From the NCBI RefSeq assembly GCF_001613045.1, contig NZ_BDBP01000058.1, forward strand, positions 1 to 64,000: a DNA stretch of 64,000 bases, read 5' to 3'. Source of the stretch: Nocardia lijiangensis NBRC 108240. Its GTDB lineage: Bacteria > Actinomycetota > Actinomycetes > Mycobacteriales > Mycobacteriaceae. Both the position numbers and the translations under genes were made by a program. Shown piece after piece: positions 8,906 to 15,483 of the stretch. The notes under the pieces are model-generated. The model worked only from the letters and a program-made list of their open reading frames with translations, had not been told where the DNA came from and made no database searches. Numbering within the stretch: the stretch's first letter is position 1; each line of letters opens with the position of its first letter.

Positions 8906-9058
8906 TGCTCTTTGTCTTTCCGATTGGACTAATACCGGCCGGACTCATCAAGAATCTGGTTGATTCCCATAGCGTCGGCCGACGAATGAGGTCTATATGT
9001 CGTTTACGTGGTTCCGGATTGTCCTCTGGGGACGAAATCACCAGCGGATACTTTCGAT

Positions 9059-9976
9059 TCACAAGACTCCGGCCTCGCGTAGGGCGATTTGAGTCACTGG
9101 GTGAACCTCGCCAGCGTGGAACGCGCGAATCAGCGCATCTCGCCCCGACGCCTGCTGTAGCCGTACAAACTTCCGGAACTCGTCACGGAAGAGCTGGGCT
9201 CGAACCTCTAGCCAGTCAGCCAGTTCGCGTGACTTCGGAATCCAGAGATCCAAATTGTTACGCACGACATAGACCAGGAATTCGTCTATCTCGGCAGGCC
9301 AGGGCACCGAAGCGGTAGAACGTGTCAATTCCGGGAATGCTTCGTCCAGGTTCTTGATTAGGCCATAATGGGCATAATGCCGTCCGCTAGCTTGCGATGT
9401 GTTACGTGCAGCTTCCTGCCATATCGACATACCTCCGTCAGCGGTCATAATCGCTAGCTGACCAGAGCGAATCCGTTGATACTCTTTACCGTAGTCGGCA
9501 ATCTTCGCCCACTCGCGGCCCGATCCTGCCTCTATCGCTTCACGCGGGTTCGACGCATGGCCGATTTTTTCGACCGCTGTACGAACATCCGCCATCAAAG
9601 CGCCTAGCTTGTCATTCAGCGCCGCCAATGCATCGTCAAAGCCGCTACGGAAAATTGAGTCCAACTTGCGTTCGGCGTCTACCTTCAGCGCGTGGGCCGC
9701 TTGCTGTTGCGCGTCCAAGACGGCGGTGTTTGTCACACGATCAGCGATAGTCGACAGCCACGATTCGGGAACCGATCCGACTTCTAGGATTGCCTCGTTG
9801 TCGAGTTCCGGCGGTTGCTCCCGCCGCCGGAACTCGATCTCCTCGAGTAGCTCGACCGCAGCCTTACGAACATTCTCAGCCTCGTTGAAACCTTCGATGG
9901 CGGTCAGTACCTCCACAACCTCCGGCAGACGCCGGAACTGGTTCATGATCGGGGAGTTGTAGTTTTGAAATTCCAT
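9059..9976 (-). CDS. Coiled-coil hypothetical phage protein
   Basis: 305 residues from ATG 9976 with GAGAGGAAG upstream. The sequence is charged and helical throughout, with probable coiled coils around residues 20-55 (EGFNEAENVRKAAVELLEEI) and 90-135, and a tryptophan-containing C-terminal third. It occupies the interval where terminase, portal, capsid and major tail genes would lie in a complete leftward phage operon. It does not resemble any of those families by eye. A scaffold or internal structural role is possible, but function is unknown. Confidence 0.7.
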   Translation of the reverse strand: MEFQNYNSPIMNQFRRLPEVVEVLTAIEGFNEAENVRKAAVELLEEIEFRRREQPPELDNEAILEVGSVPESWLSTIADRVTNTAVLDAQQQAAHALKVDAERKLDSIFRSGFDDALAALNDKLGALMADVRTAVEKIGHASNPREAIEAGSGREWAKIADYGKEYQRIRSGQLAIMTADGGMSIWQEAARNTSQASGRHYAHYGLIKNLDEAFPELTRSTASVPWPAEIDEFLVYVVRNNLDLWIPKSRELADWLEVRAQLFRDEFRKFVRLQQASGRDALIRAFHAGEVHPVTQIALREAGVL

Positions 9977-10163
9977 ATTGCTTCCTCTCTGTTATAGATT
10001 GATACGGGCATGCGTAAGCCCCTCTCATTTGCTTTCTAAGCGACTTTTACGGGTTCCCGGTACTCCGGGGACCCCCTCCTCCCCCCTGCGTGCGTGTGAG
10101 GCCCGTTTAGTCTGAGTACTGACAATCGGTGTAGGGGGAGGGGTGTATAGCCAGGGTGCAGCG

Positions 10164-10508
10164 TCAGCGCTGCCGTCCCTTCGATCGGGCACTGTCCCTC
10201 GTGCCCTCTGGCACGGAGGAGGGGAGCCAAGAACGAGACGTCGGAAGTTTGTCTTCCCTCACCTCTGTTCGATTACCACGACGAGAGTTGCAATCTCTAT
10301 GCGCTGCCTTCATCTCCCCGAGGAGATGTCCGCCCTTGGATCTGGGGATGATGTGATCGGCAGTCCATGACCGAGCATCGGTGTAAGGGAGGGATACGTC
10401 GATAGTCCCGCCACAGATATGGCACACCTGTGATCGGCTACGAAGCCGATCCCGAGCCTTACGGTATTGCCGGTCATCCAGACCGGGACGCCGCTTACGG
10501 CGTCTCAT
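10164..10508 (-). CDS. HNH endonuclease
   Basis: 114 residues from ATG 10508, which overlaps the stop of the previous gene (ATGA). A treble-clef HNH fold is visible: C29-x2-C32 (CHICGG), the DHIIPRSKGG motif with D51-H52, and the H70-x2-C73-N74 zinc/active site. The arginine-rich N-terminus would contact DNA. In siphophages an HNH protein next to the terminase helps DNA packaging at cohesive ends. Here no terminase follows, so it is either a packaging remnant or an independent nuclease. The C-terminal 35 residues are low-complexity and basic. Confidence 0.88.
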   Translation of the reverse strand: MRRRKRRPGLDDRQYRKARDRLRSRSQVCHICGGTIDVSLPYTDARSWTADHIIPRSKGGHLLGEMKAAHRDCNSRRGNRTEVREDKLPTSRSWLPSSVPEGTRDSARSKGRQR

Positions 10509-10708
10509 TCGGCCTTACGCGAATACGCCCAACGACGTCGAAACAGTTCGAAGGCTTCTTCGATGTTCGTTGTCCACGGCGTCGCGCCTCCATCTTCGAT
10601 GGCTGCTAGATACGCCTGATGCTGTTCGGAGTTGTACCACTCATCGAACAATCGCCGTTGTTCCTCTGAGGTAGGCGTAGAGCGCCTACCGAACTCGTAC
10701 TTACTCAT
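10505..10708 (-). CDS. Small hypothetical phage protein
   Basis: 67 residues from ATG 10708 with GAGAGGAA just upstream. The sequence is hydrophilic and rich in aromatic and acidic residues (RLFDEWYNSEQHQAYLAAIE). Its stop overlaps the HNH start (ATGA), so it is co-translated with the nuclease. No family recognised. Confidence 0.65.
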   Translation of the reverse strand: MSKYEFGRRSTPTSEEQRRLFDEWYNSEQHQAYLAAIEDGGATPWTTNIEEAFELFRRRWAYSRKAE

Positions 10709-10728
10709 CCATTCCTCTCAATTTTCGA

Positions 10729-10896
10729 CTAGAAGAAGTCGAGTTCATCGGGTTGTACTGCTCGCACCATTCGGAGCGCGGCTCGGCAATTAGCCTGGTA
10801 TCGCGCATCGTTGGCGCGCTTGCATTGGCGGCAGTGGCCGGAGCGGCATCTAGCGTTTGGGCCGTCTAGCGGGTGCCCCGCTCGACACATGCTCAT
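10729..10896 (-). CDS. Small Cys/His zinc-binding phage protein
   Basis: 55 residues from ATG 10896, preceded by AGGTG at a good distance. Longer in-frame starts run into non-coding sequence. The motif C4-x3-H8 (CRAGHPL) followed by C17-x3-H21-C22-x2-C25 (CRSGHCRQCKRA) is typical of the short HNH-like or zinc-knuckle proteins that open phage packaging operons. It is the first gene of the leftward run 10896 to 3441. It probably binds nucleic acid. Confidence 0.65.
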   Translation of the reverse strand: MSMCRAGHPLDGPNARCRSGHCRQCKRANDARYQANCRAALRMVRAVQPDELDFF

Positions 10897-11422
10897 TCGG
10901 AACACCTTTCTATTCGTTTTGACCGATCGGTCATTTGATGGCAAAAGAAAAGCAGCCCGTAGGCTGCGAAGTTCTAGGCGGGTACTCGGAGAGGACGGGG
11001 GTACCCACCTAAGGAGCGGGAGCCATCCAACAGAGAAGTTTCCGGATGTCTGCGACCGCACCAACGACACCGCGAGACGTTCGGTGCCGAGCTCTACCCC
11101 TCTATATGTATATAGGTGTAACAACACCTTGACTTTTCGACAAAAGACCAGGTGAACAGAAAGAGAGTGACGGAGCTCACATAAATTTCTTCGATCGTTG
11201 TCTCATCCCTCATATGTATATACCTTCGACAACACCCGGACTTCTCCGGTGTTTCCCCAGGTCGCTGAAAATGGTGTGACGTACTTCACTCAGACTTTTT
11301 TCGTGACCTGGGGTTTGGTAGACAACAAGGAACCTCCGACTTTGCAAAGTCGGAGGTTCCTCGCGGGTAATCGTCAGTTGCGGATATGCACTTGTGTCCG
11401 GCGCTCTGTGGACCGGCTCGGG
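10897..11422. promoter_or_regulatory. 526-base control region of the phage module
   Basis: No convincing gene. It holds two imperfect direct repeats (11097-11137 and 11207-11243) that share an ATATGTATATA core, the spaced ACAACACC and GACTT, about 108 bases apart. A perfect 34-bp palindrome (11328-11361) follows. The repeats are the most AT-rich points of the element and sit upstream of the leftward operon, so they are probable promoters or repressor-binding sites. Which strand they drive cannot be settled by eye. Confidence 0.5.
11328..11361 (-). terminator. Perfect 34-bp palindrome, probable terminator of the 11423-11680 gene
   Basis: Arms AGGAACCTCCGACTTTG (11328-11344) and its exact complement (11345-11361) give a 15-bp stem with a TGCA loop. 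Read leftward it is followed by TTGTTGTC. It lies 61 bases past the stop of the leftward 85-residue gene. It would also stop the leftward transcript from reaching the 11.1-11.24 kb promoter region. Confidence 0.65.
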
Positions 11423-11680
11423 CTACGCCGTAGGGCACGGCCCCCACTGGAGAAGGGTCGGTGACCCTGCCGCGAACTCATCGGTCGAACCGACCGCACG
11501 GCCCATCGTGAGATCTATCCCGAACGAGTCCGCGGGTACACCCAGCACTGCCGAGACCATCTGTCGGGCCGTGTCCGTCAGGCCACGCTTATCGGCCGCG
11601 ATCGTCCATCTGTCCACGGCCGGAACGTGGACGATCCACGCCGAACCGGCGCAGTGAACCTTGGCCAAGTAATACGGCAT
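11423..11680 (-). CDS. Small HicB-like protein
   Basis: 85 residues from ATG 11680 with GAGAGGGG upstream. The fold pattern YYLAKVHCAGSAWIVHVPAV, then a helix with TARQMVSAVLGVPADSFGID, resembles the HicB-like/UPF0150 fold found in small actinobacterial proteins and antitoxins. No HicA toxin partner is next to it. It diverges from the XRE/NUDIX pair, with a 338-base region between that contains a perfect inverted repeat. It may act as a regulator of that pair; function not known. Confidence 0.65.
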   Translation of the reverse strand: MPYYLAKVHCAGSAWIVHVPAVDRWTIAADKRGLTDTARQMVSAVLGVPADSFGIDLTMGRAVGSTDEFAAGSPTLLQWGPCPTA

Positions 11681-12018
11681 CCCTACCCCTCTCGTAGTGG
11701 GCACGTGGCGCTGGGAAGTGTCGGATCGTCGGCCCATTCGACCAGCGCATCGTGAAAGCGCCGGAGCCGCACAAGCGGCAGAGTCCGGAACTTCGGTCCG
11801 GTACGTGGGAAGGGTTTCCGCTGTGGCAGTGTGCTGGACACGTCTCTTCACTCCCCTGAGTCGTTGGTCTCCAGCCGGTACCAGGAGTGTTCACCGGTAC
11901 CGGCTGGTGAATACGACGGTATGGACAGGTCAGGGACGCCAGAACTTCGCCGGGAACGTTTTGCGGGACATTTGAAACGTCCAGTGTGTCCCCGTGGGAC
12001 TCCTGGAAAGATGTGCGT
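11681..12018. promoter_or_regulatory. Divergent promoter region with a perfect 12-bp inverted repeat
   Basis: Between the HicB-like gene and the XRE gene. CCAGCCGGTACC (11871-11882) and GGTACCGGCTGG (11896-11907) are exact complements separated by 13 bases, a good operator or hairpin candidate. A possible small leftward ORF (GTG 11894, Cys/His-rich, CPAHC then CRLCG) overlaps it but could not be confirmed. GGAAAG at 12005-12010 is the ribosome-binding site of the XRE gene. Confidence 0.5.
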
Positions 12019-12786
12019 ATGACATCTCGACTTGAGTCCGCGATGCTTCGAGCCGGACTCGACTCAGCGGCTCTCGCTGCGATTGCGAGTGTGGACGTGA
12101 AGACCGTCAACCGATGGCTTGCCGGTCGAATTCCACACCGCCGCACCCGGCTTCGGATAGCCGAAGCACTCCAAGAGGTAGAGGAGACGCTTTGGCCTGC
12201 CGCACGCCCGGACCTGCAATCCGGGGCACCGGCTACCGCAGAGGTTATAGGCGCGTACGCCCACCGCGCCGACATCCCCAATGATCTATGGACTTCGTTG
12301 GTACACAGAGCAACTGAGCGAATCGACATCATCGGGTACGCCTACCCGTTCGTGTTCGAACTGTTGCCCAGAGCCTCCGAAATCATCGCTGCCAAGTGCC
12401 GCGCCGGATGTGAAGTCCGGCTAGGTTTCGCCGACCCGGACTGTGACCATGTCGCCGAACGTGACACCTTGGAACAGATGGGCGGAACCCTTCCAGGCCG
12501 GATACGCAACGCGCTGTCGATGCTGGGGCCGCTAGTCGACACCCCGGGTTGCGTTGTGGGACTTCACTCGTCCCACCTGTACAACTCGGTTTTCCGGTTC
12601 GATGACGAAATGATCGTCACCCCATATCTGTTCCGTGCCCGGGGCTACCAGCACACTGCCCTGTATCTGCGCCGGTTGTCACAACACGGGATCTTCGACT
12701 CCTTCGCCGACCAGTTCGAACAGCTCTGGGGCACTGTTACCCCGTACTCAACGACGCAAGGATTCTCCAATGGGCTCACGGCGTGA
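12019..12786 (+). CDS. XRE-type HTH protein with PLD-like ligand domain (DUF5919-like)
   Basis: 255 residues from ATG 12019 with GGAAAG 8 bases upstream; the ORF is open to 11986 but that leader has no start signal. Residues about 1-60 are a helix-turn-helix (LAAIASVDVKTVNRWLAGRI). From about residue 85 a domain typical of DUF5919 proteins follows: RIDIIGYAYPFVFELLPRAS, then HLYNSVFRFDDEMIVTPYLF with a degenerate phospholipase-D-like H..D arrangement, then RGYQHTALYLRRL and a closing FEQLW. It probably senses a phosphorylated or nucleotide ligand and regulates the overlapping NUDIX gene. It is cargo of the mobile element; a phage-defence role is possible but untested. Confidence 0.82.
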   Translation: MTSRLESAMLRAGLDSAALAAIASVDVKTVNRWLAGRIPHRRTRLRIAEALQEVEETLWPAARPDLQSGAPATAEVIGAYAHRADIPNDLWTSLVHRATERIDIIGYAYPFVFELLPRASEIIAAKCRAGCEVRLGFADPDCDHVAERDTLEQMGGTLPGRIRNALSMLGPLVDTPGCVVGLHSSHLYNSVFRFDDEMIVTPYLFRARGYQHTALYLRRLSQHGIFDSFADQFEQLWGTVTPYSTTQGFSNGLTA

Positions 12787-13243
12787 CTGGTACCGCGATC
12801 CGAACGCACCCCGACCTAACTCGCTGAAGCCCGGAGCCGCAGCGCTGATCACCGACGACAACGGGCGCGTGCTGATGCAGCGTCGTGGAGATTCCGGGAA
12901 CTGGTCTCTCCCAGGGGGAATCATGGAAATAGGCGAGACTCTGGAGGACTGCGCGGTCCGGGAGGCCCGCGAGGAAACCGGACTCGATATCGAGATCACC
13001 GGCCTTCTCGGCATCTACACCGACCCCGCCCACGTGATCGAACACGCGGACGGAGAGGTCCGGCAGGAGTTCTCAGTGGTCTACTACGGCAGAGTGACCG
13101 GCGGGGAACTCGCCGTGTCCGACGAGTCCACCTCTGTCGAGTTCCTACGGCTCGAAGATCTCGAGACGTTGCCCGTGCACGAGACTGTTCGGCTCCGGTT
13201 GCGACACCATGCCGAACAGCGCTCTACTCCGTACCTCGGATGA
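12770..13243 (+). CDS. NUDIX hydrolase paired with the XRE protein
   Basis: 157 residues from ATG 12770, overlapping the XRE gene by 17 bases, so translationally coupled. The NUDIX box is complete: G50-x5-E56-x7-REAREET (residues 64-70), then GLDI. The N-terminus (RRDWYRDPNAPRPNSLKPGA) and the C-terminal SDESTSVEFL and RLRHHAEQRSTPYLG are typical of a NUDIX subfamily that commonly sits beside XRE/PLD-like proteins in actinobacteria (from memory). It likely hydrolyses a nucleoside diphosphate derivative; the substrate is unknown. The pair together may form a signalling or defence cassette. Confidence 0.88.
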   Translation: MGSRRDWYRDPNAPRPNSLKPGAAALITDDNGRVLMQRRGDSGNWSLPGGIMEIGETLEDCAVREAREETGLDIEITGLLGIYTDPAHVIEHADGEVRQEFSVVYYGRVTGGELAVSDESTSVEFLRLEDLETLPVHETVRLRLRHHAEQRSTPYLG

Positions 13244-13739
13244 GAGACAGGCGACCTCATTTTGACCGGATGAGTAAACCGTAAATACCGTCTCTCCAGA
13301 GCCTCCCCCAACGCTGGCGTAGCCATTGTGCCTCCGCCAGGTAACCGTGACTCTCCGTGCCAACTAGGAGGCCCGGAAGTTGGTCCGTCGAGCGCTGGAC
13401 AGCAGGACAGGCGACTAGCCTTGCGCCATGACCACTGCTGACATATCGGCGGAGTTCGCCGCTGTCATTAACTCGCTCAGGGCACTACGCCACGAACTCT
13501 TAGAGTGCGGACGGTCCGCGCGTCACCTCCGAGGGGAGGTCCGGTCTCATCACCGGGAGTCATGTCTGCCCTGGAAGAGATTCAACGGCGGTTGGAAGCG
13601 CAGTAGGACACCGGGAACCCGGTGTCCTTACCCCGTTTTCACCGGACGGGTTAACCGTAAATCTGCGCCTCTGTGTCGAACGATCATCCCGGACCATACT
13701 TCGGATGGGTCCGGGACGGAAAATCATCCCACAGCGTTC
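13244..13739. other. 496-base region with repeats, a hairpin and no firm gene
   Basis: Holds two 27-bp direct repeats (13260-13286 and 13636-13662), identical at 23 positions and sharing the block AACCGTAAAT, and a terminator-like hairpin at 13605-13628. A weak ORF starts at ATG 13428 (MTTADISAEFAAVINSLRAL) but degenerates into Arg/Pro-rich sequence after about 45 residues. A different frame ends in EEIQRRLEAQ and TAG exactly at the hairpin, so a small frameshifted coiled-coil gene may once have been here. Its position beside the replication-type gene also suits an origin or regulatory region. Confidence 0.4.
13605..13628 (+). terminator. Hairpin, possible terminator
   Basis: AGGACACCGGG (13605-13615) and CCCGGTGTCCT (13618-13628) pair perfectly over 11 bp with a 2-base spacer. 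It is followed by TTACCCCGTTTTC. It would end transcripts coming from the XRE/NUDIX pair or from a small ORF whose TAG lies at 13604-13606. Confidence 0.55.
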
Positions 13740-14720
13740 CTAGGGGGCAGGAATGGCCTGCCCCCGTCTGTCATCCTGGACAAGCTCCAAGCGTTGGCCG
13801 AGATAGCCACTCGGTAGAAGCTCGTCCCAGAGGCTGTGTCCAAATTCCGACAGAAGCGCTCGGTGCGTTTCGTCGGCACCTTTCCCCTGGCAGTTTTCGA
13901 GAATGAACCGCTTCGCGCGGTTGAGTTTTTCGTAGTCCGGAGAGAACGGGTCGAAGTCGGACCCGTTCGGATGGACATCGTCCGGCGCATCTGGCCGGAC
14001 GGTCCACCGGAAAGGAACCGTGCCCGGTTCCGCAGTGGCCAGAAGGGAAGCATCCGCCATCGGCGGTAGAAGCTCCCCGAACGGGTCGAAGTCGGACCCG
14101 TTCTTTGCATTGGCTGAGTCAGACAGGCCAACAAGACTGTCTGGCTCGGATTGTTCCTCGCCTCCGTGGGGTGTCCCATTTCCGGACACCCCTTTTTCTT
14201 CTACTTCTAGGTAGTGCACTTCTAGTGCACTACTAGTTGTACTACTTAGGTAGGGAGATTTTCCCATGGGGGGTGTGGATATTTTCCCTACCCCCGTGGG
14301 GATATTTTCCCCACCCTCATCCGGGAGGATGACGGTCGCGGACAGTTCTGCGATGTCGTCCGGACCGAACGGAGTGTTCGACATCTGAAGGTGCCAGACC
14401 TCGAAGGACTGCTTTGAGTTGCCCGGCTTGCTGTGCGGCTGACGCACAAGCCAGCCGTTCTCTTGCAGGTTCCTCAGTCCGCTTCTGACCGTCTTGGTAT
14501 CGGTCTTCAGCGCCTCCGCCACGGCCCTGGCCGACTGGGTGAAATCGACGGAGTGGGACCAGACGTACAGCGCCACTGAGCGCGCCGCGTGAGTCAGTTT
14601 CTCGTCGCGAGCAAGTGTCATAGGCACCGAAACGTAGAGCTGTGATCCGTCTACGTTGGCCCCCAGTTCGCCATGGTGCCGAACTTCGAACCGGGAATTG
14701 CTATTGCTTGCTTGTGTCAA
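13740..14720 (-). CDS. Winged-helix replication-type / regulatory protein
   Basis: 326 residues from TTG 14720, chosen because AGGAGG lies 8 bases upstream. Residues about 28-105 (VPMTLARDEKLTHAARSVAL, then ARAVAEALKTDTKTVRSGLR and LQENGWLVRQ) form a winged helix-turn-helix of the kind seen at the N-terminus of phage and plasmid replication initiators. The middle is low-complexity. The segment NGSDFDPF occurs twice, encoded by two exact 25-bp DNA repeats. The C-terminal 90 residues are helical and end RRGQAIPAP. It overlaps the small gene upstream and lies in the usual replication slot next to the integrase. A replisome-organiser role is inferred. Confidence 0.7.
   Translation of the reverse strand: MTQASNSNSRFEVRHHGELGANVDGSQLYVSVPMTLARDEKLTHAARSVALYVWSHSVDFTQSARAVAEALKTDTKTVRSGLRNLQENGWLVRQPHSKPGNSKQSFEVWHLQMSNTPFGPDDIAELSATVILPDEGGENIPTGVGKISTPPMGKSPYLSSTTSSALEVHYLEVEEKGVSGNGTPHGGEEQSEPDSLVGLSDSANAKNGSDFDPFGELLPPMADASLLATAEPGTVPFRWTVRPDAPDDVHPNGSDFDPFSPDYEKLNRAKRFILENCQGKGADETHRALLSEFGHSLWDELLPSGYLGQRLELVQDDRRGQAIPAP
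13944..13968. repeat. 25-bp palindromic repeat, copy 1
   Basis: Arms GAACGGGTC and GACCCGTTC around a 7-base spacer GAAGTCG. An identical 25-bp copy lies 135 bases away at 14079-14103. Both are inside the winged-helix gene and encode NGSDFDPF. Exact identity over 25 bp including the spacer suggests either selection for a protein-binding site (iteron) or a recent duplication. Confidence 0.8.
14079..14103. repeat. 25-bp palindromic repeat, copy 2
   Basis: Exact copy of 13944-13968, in the same orientation and reading frame. Confidence 0.8.
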
Positions 14721-14874
14721 CGTCGGTGCCTCCTAGCACACGAGTAATCGAATCTGCGAGGCTGTGAAGTTCCTCGGCGTTAAAGATGAGCCGTTTCGAG
14801 CCGCCTGCCGAAACGTGGTACAGCGTCCTTCCGTATTTCTCGGACCATCGCTGTTCGATTGTGGGTTTCTTCAA
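14701..14874 (-). CDS. Small hypothetical protein upstream of the replication-type gene
   Basis: 57 residues (KKPTIEQRWSEKYGRTLYHV, then SKRLIFNAEELHSLADSITR). The TTG at 14874 is preceded by GGAGG with a 5-base spacer, whereas an earlier in-frame TTG at 14886 overlaps that site, so 14874 is preferred. The stop lies inside the next gene (20-base overlap), indicating coupling. A palindrome GGGTAGG-CGTA-CCTACCC at 14897-14914 lies just upstream. Function unknown. Confidence 0.6.
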   Translation of the reverse strand: MKKPTIEQRWSEKYGRTLYHVSAGGSKRLIFNAEELHSLADSITRVLGGTDVDTSKQ

Positions 14875-14896
14875 CTTGTCCTCCAAATGCGACCGG

Positions 14897-14914
14897 GGGT
14901 AGGCGTACCTACCC
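14897..14914. promoter_or_regulatory. 18-bp palindrome, candidate operator
   Basis: GGGTAGG and CCTACCC are exact complements around CGTA, 23 bases upstream of the start of the 14701-14874 gene. A repressor site for the replication genes is plausible; the binding protein is not known. Confidence 0.45.
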
Positions 14915-14965
14915 TCGACGCTATTTCGTTCGCCTCCGTTGAAAACAGAGGCTATTTTCGGGCCG

Positions 14966-15406
14966 TTACGGCCGTTCGATCAAGTAGAACGTCCGGACGG
15001 CCTTGCCGCCCTGCATCTCCGGATCATCGAAGTTCGTAGAGATGATCTCCGTGTGGCGGTTCTCCCGTAGGTACTCCGCCACCGGGGTGTACAGGTAGCC
15101 GTCTGGCCGGATGTCCGCCGACCGATAAACGGTCAGCAGTCGACCCCCGCCGACGTGGGTCACGTCCGCGTAGACCAGTTCGGGGATGTCCGCGATGATC
15201 TGGGCTTCGTCGTGGCCCTTGCTGTCGGCATCGGCCGCGACCGGTGCAACCGCGCATCCGTGGCCGGTCGCACATCGGAACAACTGCGCTCCGCGCTCGT
15301 CGCGGAGACCATCGGCGGGCACCCACGGACCACGCTGGTTACCGCAGTCCTCGCAGCGCGGAAGGTCGGAGTGGGTACGGCGACCGGCAGCGGTATTCTG
15401 GTTCAT
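14966..15406 (-). CDS. Hypothetical zinc-ribbon phage protein
   Basis: 146 residues from ATG 15406, preceded by the purine-rich AGAGAAAGAGAACC; a longer form from ATG 15445 starts inside the integrase terminator and is rejected. N-terminal CEDCGNQRGPW and CATGHGC suggest one zinc site. The C-terminal half is a mixed alpha/beta region (TVYRSADIRPDGYLYTPVAE) ending KAVRTFYLIERP. It sits between integrase and replication-type genes on the same strand. No family recognised. Confidence 0.65.
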   Translation of the reverse strand: MNQNTAAGRRTHSDLPRCEDCGNQRGPWVPADGLRDERGAQLFRCATGHGCAVAPVAADADSKGHDEAQIIADIPELVYADVTHVGGGRLLTVYRSADIRPDGYLYTPVAEYLRENRHTEIISTNFDDPEMQGGKAVRTFYLIERP

Positions 15407-15445
15407 GGGTTCTCTTTCTCTTCGCACGAGGGTTGGGGTACTCAT

Positions 15446-15479
15446 CGATCGGGGGAGCGTTCACGCGCTCCCCCGATCG
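15446..15479 (-). terminator. Terminator of the integrase gene
   Basis: CGATCGGGGGAGCG (15446-15459) and its exact complement (15466-15479) with a 6-base loop, starting 4 bases past the integrase stop. It isolates the integrase from the genes to its left. Confidence 0.85.
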
Positions 15480-15483
15480 CTAT

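Noticed and set aside
13428..13817. 129-residue ORF from ATG 13428
   Set aside because: Only the first ~45 residues look protein-like; the rest is Arg/Pro/Thr-rich and crosses a terminator hairpin and the end of the opposite-strand gene. Kept only as a possible remnant.
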